From contig CAZJJK010000048.1 of the NCBI GenBank assembly GCA_964546285.1, positions 1 to 23,363 on the forward strand: a stretch of DNA of 23,363 bases. The letters run 5' to 3'. The stretch comes from CAZJJK01 sp964546285 (GTDB lineage Bacteria; Spirochaetota; Spirochaetia; Treponematales; Breznakiellaceae). The notes under the pieces were generated by a model, which was not told the origin of the DNA, searched no databases, and was given only the letters and a program-made list of their open reading frames with translations. The position numbers and the translations under genes are program-made. Positions 7,341-14,561 of the stretch are shown here, piece after piece. Within the stretch, counting starts at the first letter, position 1. Every line of letters begins with the position of its first letter.

Positions 7341-7858
7341 TATCGATTTTCAATATCGCCTTCCGATAGGCCGATCCGTCTCAAACTAGCCAAAAGTTCG
7401 GCGCGGGCGGTCTCTACCGTTTCCGCGCTGTCTTCTTCCTCCAAAATTTCCAGTTCCACAAAGTGGCCTAAGCCAACTACTTCCGCTAATTCGATTAAAG
7501 TCCGACCGTCGCGCCAAGCCTCGCCGCGTTTTCGTTTTGAAATCCAAACGCGAAACCCTAGGTTTTTGAGAAATTCCTCGAATATGGACGCTGGATCAAT
7601 GGCGAATTCCCTTTCATCATTAATTTCAATCCCAGCGCGCCGTTTTTTTTTCTTAAAACTGGCTATAGCCGTATCTCTATCAGCGTGTTGTCGGCGGACG
7701 CGAATTTGAAAGGCTTTCGCGTTTTCAGAAGCGCCGCTAGGCGAAAGCCAGTAGTCGTCGCGCTTGTCAAAGCTTCCCTGATAAACGGCATACGCGGTAA
7801 TTTTTTGGGCAAGCGCGGCGGGATTCGCGACGCGGGCCTTTAGCTCTATTTCTATCAT
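7274..7858 (-). CDS. CYTH-domain protein, class IV adenylate cyclase (CyaB)-like
   Basis: The 194-residue protein starts MIEIELKARV, containing the ExExK signature of the CYTH superfamily (class IV adenylate cyclases and thiamine triphosphatases). Further family-like strands are FQIRVRRQ, FKKKKRRAG, EREFAID, a Lys/Arg-rich turn (ISKRKRGEAWRDG), then LIELAEVVGLGHFVELEI, and a C-terminal helix. These charged strands line a tunnel that binds a triphosphate and metals. The match to CyaB-type proteins (EVVGLGHFVELEI) is good, but whether it makes cAMP or hydrolyses an organic triphosphate cannot be decided from sequence. AGAAGG stands 5 bases before the ATG. The gene runs into the convergent MATE gene for 67 bp, so its last 20 or so residues are antisense-encoded to the exporter and are probably a variable tail. 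Confidence 0.9.
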   Translation of the reverse strand: MIEIELKARVANPAALAQKITAYAVYQGSFDKRDDYWLSPSGASENAKAFQIRVRRQHADRDTAIASFKKKKRRAGIEINDEREFAIDPASIFEEFLKNLGFRVWISKRKRGEAWRDGRTLIELAEVVGLGHFVELEILEEEDSAETVETARAELLASLRRIGLSEGDIENRYYTELLSSSDLTSAFRVHAPPQ

Positions 7859-7883
7859 AACGGCCTTCTCGTCTTAGGAAATA

Positions 7884-7913
7884 TTCTTTTCCGAGTTGAC
7901 GTTATAGTATAAT
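7884..7913 (+). promoter_or_regulatory. Candidate promoter of the secreted-protein gene
   Basis: TATAAT at 7908-7913 is a perfect -10 box with a poor -35 (TTCTTT at 7884-7889, 18-bp spacer). It would give a leader of about 90 nt before the ATG at 8009. TTGACG at 7896 is too close to the TATAAT to be its partner. Confidence 0.35.
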
Positions 7914-8008
7914 AAGACCTAAGATAGTTGTATATGACAGGGCGGACCGTTCGGCGAGTCGCTTTTCGGCTCCTGGTCTTCCGAAATTCACACAAGAGGG
8001 TACCGGAT

Positions 8009-8650
8009 ATGAAGAGAGCATTCGCGTTACTGATCGCGGCGGCGATCGTTTTCCCCGTATTCGCGCAACGGGTTGCCCCGGCTGTATATCAACCAGCTGA
8101 AGGGACTTGGTTGATGATTGGGGATCGACTCCATCAAACAGATCAAACCAAGGGTTTGGCGAAAATGAATATTCCCGCCCCACAATACGGTAAAGTCGTC
8201 TATGATTTTAACGTTCGCTATGAAGGCGGCGCCGAAGACGGGCATGGCGGTTTCGGTATCCATATTTTCGCCGACCAAGCGCACCCCAAGGCTTCCTGGG
8301 GTATGGGCAAGTCCTTCCTGCTCTGGCTTAATTATGATATGAAGCCCGGCGATCCTTCGGTACCCGCTGGTTTTAGCGCTTTAGTGTATGAAAGCCTTTC
8401 CAACTCCGAAATGAAGCTGGTAGCGGCGTACGACTTGAATAAATACGCTTATTTAGCCACTCCCCAAAATCTTGGCTATATTATTCCCGCCAAGATAGTG
8501 GTTGACGGAAATACCGGTGAAGTAAAGGTATATGATCCGACCGACTCCTCCTACTATTTTTATTTCCGTATTCCTACCCTGCCAAAATCCGGCTCTTGGA
8601 TGGCTATTCGCACCAATGGCATGAAAATGTCTTTTGGCCTTCCTAACTGA
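8009..8650 (+). CDS. Secreted protein of unknown function
   Basis: The ATG at 8009 has AGAGGG about 8 bases upstream and begins a clear signal peptide (MKRAFALLIAAAIVFPVFAQ, cleavage after AQ or FA). Further in-frame upstream codons lack both features. The mature protein of about 190 residues is rich in Gly, Tyr and Trp and in alternating beta-type segments (VVYDFNVRYEGG, GGFGIHIFAD, SFLLWLNYDM, YYFYFRIP). This suggests a beta-sandwich of the lectin/glucanase kind, but I recognise no catalytic motif and assign no family. No lipobox cysteine is present, so it is expected to be periplasmic or released. It stands alone, ended by a terminator at 8765-8795. Confidence 0.8.
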   Translation: MKRAFALLIAAAIVFPVFAQRVAPAVYQPAEGTWLMIGDRLHQTDQTKGLAKMNIPAPQYGKVVYDFNVRYEGGAEDGHGGFGIHIFADQAHPKASWGMGKSFLLWLNYDMKPGDPSVPAGFSALVYESLSNSEMKLVAAYDLNKYAYLATPQNLGYIIPAKIVVDGNTGEVKVYDPTDSSYYFYFRIPTLPKSGSWMAIRTNGMKMSFGLPN

Positions 8651-8764
8651 GTCTAGGACGAAGCGCCCGCGGTCTAAGAGCATCGTTTCCGCCGCCGCGG
8701 CTGGCGCTATAGTAGAGCTTCCCGTAAAGGTCGCTTGATTTTGCGAGAAGCTTGATGTTTTAGG

Positions 8765-8795
8765 AGCCGGCCCATTTTAAGGGGCCGGTTTTTTT
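8765..8795 (+). terminator. Rho-independent terminator of the secreted-protein gene
   Basis: CCGGCCC at 8767-8773 pairs with GGGCCGG at 8782-8788 and is followed by seven T residues. The 110 bp between the stop codon and this site hold further weak palindromes (AGCGCC/GGCGCT, AGCTTC/GAAGCT). Confidence 0.9.
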
Positions 8796-8827
8796 GTTAT
8801 TAAGATTTCTCTCCTCAGTTCTCTTTC

Positions 8828-8856
8828 TTGCATTATGGGTTAAGTGGCGGTATTTT
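8828..8856 (+). promoter_or_regulatory. Sigma-70-type promoter of the PAS/AAA+ regulator gene
   Basis: TTGCAT at 8828-8833, a 17-bp spacer, and TATTTT at 8851-8856. Six bases later comes ATG 8863, so transcription is predicted to begin on the A of the start codon itself. Confidence 0.6.
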
Positions 8857-8862
8857 CTTTTT

Positions 8863-10299
8863 ATGACTGAAATAATATTGGAAAGCATTTCTGACGGAGT
8901 TTTTACTATAGATGAAAATTGGCGTATCACGTCCTTCAACCGATCGGCGGAGAGAATTATAGGAATACGACGGTCCGTTGCCATAGGTAGACTCTGTTAT
9001 GAGGTATTCAAGTCTAGTATGTGCGGAGACGAATGTCCCCTGCGCCAGACTATGAAAAGCGGCAAGGCGATAATAGATAAAAGAGGTTTTTGCGTTGACG
9101 CGAAGGGGACTCGAATCCCTATCAGTGTCTCAACCGCTTTGTTGGTTGACGAACGGGGTAAAAGAATAGGAGGAGCTGAAACCTTCCGCGATCTAAGGGA
9201 ATTGGAAGAACTGAAAGAAAAACTGAAGGCTGGCAGCGGCGATAAGGCTCTGGAAAGCCATAGTCCAATTATGGCGAAAATAATTGACCTAATACCCGCC
9301 GTGGCCAGCGGCGGCAGCACCGTTCTGATCAGCGGCGAAACCGGAACCGGCAAGGAGCTTCTAGCACGAGCTATCCATAGTCATAGCGATAGAGCGGATG
9401 GGCCGTTTATCGCCGTTAATTGCGGCGCCCTGCCGGAAACCCTTTTGGAATCGGAATTGTTCGGATACATGAAGGGCGCTTTTACCGGCGCCGATAAAAA
9501 TAAGGCTGGACGGTTTAAGCTGGCGGAAAACGGTAGTCTGTTTTTAGATGAACTTGGCGATTTGCCGCGTTCGCTTCAAGTCAAATTACTGAGGGTTCTG
9601 CAAGAACGGGAATTTGAGCCGCTTGGGTCGCTTAAGGCTGTCAAAACTAACGCCAGGATTATCTGCGCGACCAATCGCGATCTGGAAGCCTTAATTGATA
9701 AGGGTGAATTTAGAAAGGATCTTTACTATCGCGTCAATGTAATAAAATTAACGCTACCGCCCTTGCGTGAGCGTAAAGAGGATATCCCGATGCTGGCTGA
9801 GCGCTTTCTTGAAATGTATAAACGGTATTCACGAAAAGATATTATCGGTTTTTCCTCCGATGTATACGCGGCGTTTTTCGCCTATCCCTGGCCAGGCAAT
9901 ATCAGAGAGTTGGAGAATGTCGTGGAACGGGCTGTTGTACTTTGTTCCGATAAAGAAATCGATATGTCGTGTTTGCCTGAAAACTTTTCCCCACGCCGTT
10001 TCCCGGAAACGGATAACAAAGGGGAGCTGGAGCGGGAAGCTCAGGCTAATGAAAATCCAAGCGATGGAAAGGACGCTGTAAAGAAAGGGCAGGGGGAGCT
10101 GAAAAAAAATCCGACGACTGACGGTGGTATACGGGATTGGCGGAAAACCGCCGAGCGTCAAGCCATTATGGCGGAATTGGAGCGTTGCGGGTATCAGTGC
10201 TCGCTTACCGCGTATAGGCTTGGAATTGACAAGGCGACCTTATACCGAAAGATTAAGGCCTTCGGCATCGATCTAAAAGATATTCGAAAAAACGGGTGA
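8863..10299 (+). CDS. PAS-domain sigma-54-dependent transcriptional activator (NtrC family)
   Basis: The 478-residue protein (start MTEIILESISDGVF) has an N-terminal PAS sensor (about 1-110), a central AAA+ sigma-54 activation domain (about 130-360) and a C-terminal Fis-type helix-turn-helix (about 440-475). Visible AAA+ motifs are Walker A GETGTGKE (about 159), the sigma-54-contacting GAFTGA loop (about 205) and Walker B LFLDELGD (about 227), so it should be a true sigma-54 activator. Inside the PAS domain a cysteine trio, C45-x8-C54-x3-C58 (CYEVFKSSMCGDEC), suggests a metal, Fe-S or thiol redox sensor. There is no receiver domain. An upstream frame extension to 8794 is hydrophobic and lacks a ribosome site; no Shine-Dalgarno precedes 8863 either, which fits a leaderless mRNA. 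It lies just upstream of the TRAP operon in the same direction and is its likely regulator. Confidence 0.92.
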   Translation: MTEIILESISDGVFTIDENWRITSFNRSAERIIGIRRSVAIGRLCYEVFKSSMCGDECPLRQTMKSGKAIIDKRGFCVDAKGTRIPISVSTALLVDERGKRIGGAETFRDLRELEELKEKLKAGSGDKALESHSPIMAKIIDLIPAVASGGSTVLISGETGTGKELLARAIHSHSDRADGPFIAVNCGALPETLLESELFGYMKGAFTGADKNKAGRFKLAENGSLFLDELGDLPRSLQVKLLRVLQEREFEPLGSLKAVKTNARIICATNRDLEALIDKGEFRKDLYYRVNVIKLTLPPLRERKEDIPMLAERFLEMYKRYSRKDIIGFSSDVYAAFFAYPWPGNIRELENVVERAVVLCSDKEIDMSCLPENFSPRRFPETDNKGELEREAQANENPSDGKDAVKKGQGELKKNPTTDGGIRDWRKTAERQAIMAELERCGYQCSLTAYRLGIDKATLYRKIKAFGIDLKDIRKNG

Positions 10300-10340
10300 A
10301 AAGAGCGCAAGGAAATTAAGGAAATAGCACAAAATTGAAA

Positions 10341-10368
10341 TTCCACCTCCTTTTTTCACGGCTATACT
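10341..10368 (+). promoter_or_regulatory. Candidate promoter of the TRAP operon
   Basis: TATACT at 10363-10368 is a good -10 box; the best -35 (TTCCAC at 10341-10346, 16-bp spacer) is poor, as expected of an activated promoter. I could not find a GG-N10-GC sigma-54 element here. The leader to ATG 10416 would be about 40 nt. Confidence 0.4.
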
Positions 10369-10415
10369 AAGCGCATGGCCGTGTCTAGAGCGGTCAAGCT
10401 TACAAGGAGGAATAC

Positions 10416-11414
10416 ATGAAGAAGTTTGTTTTATTCGTAGTGATCGCTTCGCTCATAGCCGGAGCGGCGTTTGCCGAAGGCGCTAAGGAAGCGAAAACCT
10501 ACACGATTAAGTTAGGCCATGCCTCGTCCACTGAGTCCACCCGACACCGCGCTTTATTGGATTTCAAGAGTTTTGTTGAAAAAGAATCCAATGGCCGTTT
10601 GATCGTTGAACTGTATCCCGCGGCTTCGCTCGGCAACGAATCAGAAATGATTGAAGCCGTAAAAATGGGTACCCAGGAAGCGTTTGTTGGCGGCGTTTTT
10701 GACGCCCAGGCCCCCAAGCTCAACTTGATCCTGATGCCTTTCTTCTTCCCCAGCCAAGACGCGTTGATGAAGGTAGCCCGCAGTGAAATCGGCGCCATGA
10801 TCATGAAAGACGCCGAACAATTTGGCCTTAAGATGCTAGCCTTCGGCGACGGCGGCTCGCGCCATTTCACCAATAATGTCCGGCCAATCAAGGCTCCTGC
10901 CGACTTTAAGGGACTCAAGATTCGCACCCCGCCGATCGAATCCATCATGAAGTGCATTGAAGCGCTGGGCGGCAATCCGGTATCCATTCCTTACGGCGAA
11001 GTCTATATGGCGCTCAAGACCGGCGTCGCTGACGGACAAGAAAATCCGCTGGCTAATATTGGCGATATGAAGTTCCAGGAAGTCCAAAAATACATGACCT
11101 TGATTGATTATCAGTTCCATCCGGAACCCTTTGAAGTCAATCTGGCTTGGTACAATGGTCTGCCCGCCGATCTTCAGAAAGTCTTAAGTGACGGCGCCTG
11201 GCTATACACGGATAAGCAGAATCAATACCGCGCCGAAGGCAACGATAAGTATTTCAAGATGATCGTGGACGCTGGCGTGGAAGTGTATACCCCGACCGCG
11301 GCCGAACGCGAAGCCTTTATCACCGCGTGTAAACCCGTGTATGACTATTTCATTGGCAAGGGCCTCTTTACCCAGGCTGATTTGGATAAGATGAAACAAA
11401 TCGCTTCCAACTAA
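10416..11414 (+). CDS. dctP: TRAP transporter solute-binding protein (DctP family)
   Basis: The 332-residue exported protein captures a carboxylate-type solute in the periplasm and hands it to the DctQM membrane pair. A signal peptide (MKKFVLFVVIASLIAGAAFA) is followed by EGAKEA, a mature N-terminus often seen in treponemal binding proteins. Family marks include YTIKLGHASSTEST, the substrate-carboxylate-binding arginine in GLKIRTPP, and the downstream PYGEVYMALKTGVADGQENP block. The ligand cannot be stated, though the Arg suggests an organic acid. AAGGAGG stands 5 bases before the ATG. A stem-loop follows the stop codon and 235 bp separate it from dctQ, a usual arrangement for producing the binding protein in excess over the membrane subunits. 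Confidence 0.95.
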   Translation: MKKFVLFVVIASLIAGAAFAEGAKEAKTYTIKLGHASSTESTRHRALLDFKSFVEKESNGRLIVELYPAASLGNESEMIEAVKMGTQEAFVGGVFDAQAPKLNLILMPFFFPSQDALMKVARSEIGAMIMKDAEQFGLKMLAFGDGGSRHFTNNVRPIKAPADFKGLKIRTPPIESIMKCIEALGGNPVSIPYGEVYMALKTGVADGQENPLANIGDMKFQEVQKYMTLIDYQFHPEPFEVNLAWYNGLPADLQKVLSDGAWLYTDKQNQYRAEGNDKYFKMIVDAGVEVYTPTAAEREAFITACKPVYDYFIGKGLFTQADLDKMKQIASN

Positions 11415-11422
11415 GGGAAACG

Positions 11423-11452
11423 GGCTTTGGAAGGCTTCTTGCCTTCCAAGCC
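11423..11452 (+). terminator. Stem-loop after dctP, likely a partial terminator or mRNA stabiliser
   Basis: GGCTTTGGAAGGC pairs with GCCTTCCAAGCC (one bulged base) around a TTCTT loop. No T-run follows, so it is more likely to protect the dctP mRNA 3' end or pause polymerase than to stop it fully. Confidence 0.6.
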
Positions 11453-11491
11453 ATATTCTAAAACGCGGGTTCTTATATAGGATCCGCGGTG

Positions 11492-11529
11492 TGGCGGCTT
11501 GAAAAACCGTACGGTTTTTCAAGCCGCCA
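11492..11529. repeat. 38-bp perfect palindrome between dctP and dctQ
   Basis: TGGCGGCTTGAAAAACC and its exact complement meet at a central GTAC, so the whole 38 bases read the same on both strands. As RNA it forms a very stable hairpin with U-rich 3' arm; as DNA it could be a dimeric protein site. A further pair GAAGCC/GGCTTC lies about 75 bp downstream, just before dctQ. Confidence 0.75.
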
Positions 11530-11649
11530 ACAAACGGCCGGCGGGGACAAGAGCGCTTTTCCCTTAACCATGCCGCGACGGAAACTTCGCCAGCCTGTTA
11601 ATTGAAGCCGCCGTCGGGAGGCTTCGGCCCATCCTAATAAGGAATGATT

Positions 11650-12204
11650 ATGCGCGAAAAGCCTTCACCTGCGATGTTAAATAAAGTATTACGCTGGATA
11701 GATATAAGCCATAAGGTCGTTTTAACTCTCCTTGTTGGTATATTAGCCGCCGGTGTCTCCCTTACGGTCGCTCTCCGTTATATTTTTGGCTTATCGGCCG
11801 CCTGGGCTGAAGAATTGTTGACCATGGTTTTTATCGCGACAACCTTTATCGGGGCGTCGCTTGATCTGCGGGAGAAAGAGCATATCGCTATGAGCGCGCT
11901 GGCTGATTCATTGCCGACTCGGCCGCGTCGATTTGCCTCAATAACGGTAATGGTCGTGATTATAGTTTTGAGCGTTTTCGTTATCGCGTATAGCACGCGG
12001 TGGATAAGTATAGTCGGTGGGGTGCCATCGGTCGCTACCGGTATTAAATATGGTTGGTTCTATTTATTAATGCCATTAACGTTCGCTTTGACGGCTTTTT
12101 ATGCCGTAGTTAACATCCTGGCGGAATTCATGAATATAGATCCCCCGGTGACAAAATCTGATTTTACCGGTTTGGAGAACGCCGGAACGGAGGACTTGTC
12201 ATGA
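11650..12204 (+). CDS. dctQ: TRAP transporter small membrane subunit (DctQ family)
   Basis: The ATG at 11650 is preferred over that at 11644, because AAGGA (11639-11643) abuts the first but sits 6 bases before the second. The 184-residue protein has four hydrophobic helices, the normal DctQ topology, with the recognisable RYIFGLSAAWAEELLTMVFI and the following GASLDLREKEHIAM segment. It pairs with DctM in the inner membrane and couples uptake to the Na+ or proton gradient. Its stop codon overlaps the dctM start by four bases (ATGA), so the two are translationally coupled. Confidence 0.93.
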   Translation: MREKPSPAMLNKVLRWIDISHKVVLTLLVGILAAGVSLTVALRYIFGLSAAWAEELLTMVFIATTFIGASLDLREKEHIAMSALADSLPTRPRRFASITVMVVIIVLSVFVIAYSTRWISIVGGVPSVATGIKYGWFYLLMPLTFALTAFYAVVNILAEFMNIDPPVTKSDFTGLENAGTEDLS

Positions 12205-13481
12205 ATTTAGCCGTAATGTTCGCGGTTTTTATTTTATTGATACTGATAGGCGTACCAATCGCCTATTCTATCGGCGGTTCGGGTATAGTCTATATGATTT
12301 TGCGCGACCCGAACTTTTTACTCTCCCTGCCTCAGCGAGTCTGGTCCGGGTCAAATAGTTTTATGCTTATCGCCATGCCCCTGTTTATGTTAGCCGGAGA
12401 GCTTATGAATCAGGGCGGCTTGTCTAAACGTTTGATCAATATTTCCATGTTGATCGTGCGTTCTTTCCGCGGCGGGTTGTCCGAGGTAAATGTCGTAGCC
12501 AGTATGATCTTTGGCGGGATATCAGGTTCGTCCGTCGCGGATACCTCCGCTCTGGGCAGCGTTCTTATCCCTGAGATGACAAAACAAAAATACCCCCTTT
12601 CATACGCTTGCGGTATTACGGTCGCTAGTTCAACGATGGGAATGGTTATTCCACCCAGTATACCCATGCTGATGTACGCTATGGTTAGCGGTGCCTCGGT
12701 TGGGAAGTTGTTCTTGGCGGGTATGATACCGGGAATCTTAGTCGGTGGGACTCAATTGATACTCTCGTTGGCTATTTCCAAGAAGAAGGGTTATCTGCCC
12801 GAACCGAAGAAAGTGCCGTTCAAGGAAGGGTTTGGCATAGCTAAGGACGGTATACTCGCTGTGCTGATGCCGGTTCTTATCGTGGTGACCGTATCCACGG
12901 GCATAGCCACCGCCAGCGAATCGGCCGCGGTAGTCGTACTATACGCCTTAATTCTTGGCCTTCTTCTGTATAGGGAGCTTAACGGTAAAAAGATACTCGC
13001 GGTGTTGAAAAAAACGGCGACTATGTCCAGTTCCATCATGATCATTGGCGGTTTTACCATGATTTTCACATGGATAATGGCCGTGGAACAGGTTCCGGCT
13101 ATGATCGCTAGTTTTCTGATTGATAGTCATATCCCGACCTTTGTCGTTTTTATCTTCCTCGATGTCCTTATACTCGCGCTTGGAACCTTTATTGACGTCA
13201 CGCCCTGTATCTTGCTTATCGCTCCTATACTAATGCCTGTCATGCGTCAGTTTGGTATGAACGAACTTCAATTCGGCGCGATACTAATTGTGGGCTTAGC
13301 TATCGGTTTGGTGACGCCGCCGGTCGGTATGTGTCTGAATGTGGCTAGTAAAATATCTGGATTATCTATCGCGGCTATTTTTAAAGCGGCTTTGCCCTTT
13401 ATTATCTGCAATATTATCGTTTTGGTCCTCATTACTTTCATACCGGCGGTAAGTCTCTGGTTGCCTGGTTTGTTAGGATGA
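12201..13481 (+). CDS. dctM: TRAP transporter large permease (DctM family)
   Basis: The 426-residue protein has about 12 hydrophobic segments and is the transport channel of the TRAP system. Typical features are the FMLIAMPLFMLAGELMNQGG segment near residue 55, the FGGISGSSVADTSALGSVLI loop (about 104-123), STMGMVIPPSIPMLMYA, and near the end IGLVTPPVGMCLNVASKISG. The gene opens on the ATGA shared with dctQ, with GGAGG 7 bases upstream. Two hairpins, the second with a T-run, close the operon. The length is normal and no damage is visible. Confidence 0.95.
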   Translation: MNLAVMFAVFILLILIGVPIAYSIGGSGIVYMILRDPNFLLSLPQRVWSGSNSFMLIAMPLFMLAGELMNQGGLSKRLINISMLIVRSFRGGLSEVNVVASMIFGGISGSSVADTSALGSVLIPEMTKQKYPLSYACGITVASSTMGMVIPPSIPMLMYAMVSGASVGKLFLAGMIPGILVGGTQLILSLAISKKKGYLPEPKKVPFKEGFGIAKDGILAVLMPVLIVVTVSTGIATASESAAVVVLYALILGLLLYRELNGKKILAVLKKTATMSSSIMIIGGFTMIFTWIMAVEQVPAMIASFLIDSHIPTFVVFIFLDVLILALGTFIDVTPCILLIAPILMPVMRQFGMNELQFGAILIVGLAIGLVTPPVGMCLNVASKISGLSIAAIFKAALPFIICNIIVLVLITFIPAVSLWLPGLLG

Positions 13482-13487
13482 CGATAG

Positions 13488-13583
13488 GCCTTTTGGGAAT
13501 AGCTTCCCGAAAGGCTTCTTCCCCGTATCTCCCTTGGCTGTCGGCGGATTGCCCTCCTTATCGCCGCCGACAGTCGTTTTTTT
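13488..13583 (+). terminator. Tandem hairpins ending the TRAP operon
   Basis: The first hairpin (13488-13515) pairs GCCTTTTGGGAA with TTCCCGAAAGGC. The second (13536-13575) pairs GGCTGTCGGCGG with CCGCCGACAGTC and is followed by seven T residues at 13577-13583, a standard rho-independent terminator. Confidence 0.9.
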
Positions 13584-13597
13584 GTCCCTTGCCCTTC

Positions 13598-13626
13598 TTG
13601 CCTTTGGCAAAACTAGTCGCTACAAT
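13598..13626 (+). promoter_or_regulatory. Candidate promoter of the Mrp-type ATPase gene
   Basis: TTGCCT at 13598-13603 and TACAAT at 13621-13626 are separated by 17 bp. The leader to the ATG at 13753 would be about 120 nt and shows no clear riboswitch structure. Confidence 0.5.
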
Positions 13627-13752
13627 CTCCCATACCGACGATACGGCTGAACGTGACATATTCAAAATCCACCACGAGGCGCAAACGTTTGGAAGAGTTC
13701 CTAAATATCGCTGATTTTTAGAAGAACATACTTAAGCAAGGAGATGAGCGTT

Positions 13753-14547
13753 ATGGATGAAATAGAAAAGTTAACTAAAAAGGATATTAAGCGGATTGTG
13801 GGTGTTGTGAGCGGTAAGGGTGGTGTTGGTAAATCCACCACCGCGGTATTATTAGCGCGGGCTTTAGCTGCCCGTGGCTATTCCGTAGGCATACTGGACG
13901 CCGATATCACTGGTCCCAGCATTCCGCGTTTAGCTGGCGTAGCCGGCTTCCCCGGGGAAAGCGATGGAGAAAGGCTACTGCCTCTTGTGGACGAACAGGG
14001 AATTAAGGTCGTTTCTATAAATATGTATATCGGCGACGAGGATGAACCGGTGATTTGGCGCGGTCCTTTACTCGGTAAGGCGCTAACTCAATTCTATAAC
14101 GATGCCGACTGGGGGGCTTTAGATTACCTTATAGTCGATTTTCCTCCCGGAACGGCGGATGTGGTTTTGACCGCTTTTCAACAGCTACCGGTTGACGGCT
14201 TGGTTGTGGTCGCGACGCCTCAAGATTTCGTATCAATGATTGTAAGAAAATCAGTGAAAATGGCGTATAAGACCGAAACGCCGGTTCTGGGCTTTGTTGA
14301 AAACATGGGCGCTATGGTATGCCCGCATTGCGGCAAAGAGTTTAATCTTTTCTCTCAAGGTTCAGCGATAGATTCCGCTAACGCCCTTGGTTTGCCTTTG
14401 CTGGGTCGTTTTGCCTGGAGAAAAGAGCTGGCCCAGGAGGGGGCTTTACGGTGGGAAGCTCTTCCCGCTGAGCTTCGCGCCGGCGCTGAGTCCTTAGCGG
14501 CCGAAGTGGACAACGCTCTGGCGGCGCTACCCAAGACAGATAAATAA
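13753..14547 (+). CDS. Mrp/NBP35-family P-loop ATPase, likely Fe-S cluster carrier
   Basis: The start at 13753 is preferred: AGGAG ends at 13743, nine bases upstream, whereas the ATG at 13744 directly abuts it. The 264-residue protein carries the deviant Walker A GKGGVGKST (about 21-29), the VGILDADITGPSIPRL segment, Walker B-like LIVDFPPGTADV, and a CPHC pair (about 190-193) in MGAMVCPHCGKEF. These are the marks of ApbC/Mrp/NBP35 proteins, dimeric ATPases that hold a bridging 4Fe-4S cluster on the CxxC and deliver it to apo-proteins. It lacks the N-terminal DUF59/MIP18 domain of longer Mrp forms. It is transcribed alone and converges with the beta-barrel gene, with only 14 bp between stop codons. 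Confidence 0.92.
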   Translation: MDEIEKLTKKDIKRIVGVVSGKGGVGKSTTAVLLARALAARGYSVGILDADITGPSIPRLAGVAGFPGESDGERLLPLVDEQGIKVVSINMYIGDEDEPVIWRGPLLGKALTQFYNDADWGALDYLIVDFPPGTADVVLTAFQQLPVDGLVVVATPQDFVSMIVRKSVKMAYKTETPVLGFVENMGAMVCPHCGKEFNLFSQGSAIDSANALGLPLLGRFAWRKELAQEGALRWEALPAELRAGAESLAAEVDNALAALPKTDK

Positions 14548-14561
14548 TTCATCTTTACGTC

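Noticed and set aside
10300..10415. Sigma-54 promoter before dctP
   Set aside because: TAGCAC-N5-TGAAA and TGGCCG-N-AGAGC were considered; neither keeps the GG and GC dinucleotides with 10 bases between them.
13478..13714. Open frame after dctM
   Set aside because: It runs through both hairpins and the T-run of the operon terminator and has no family resemblance.
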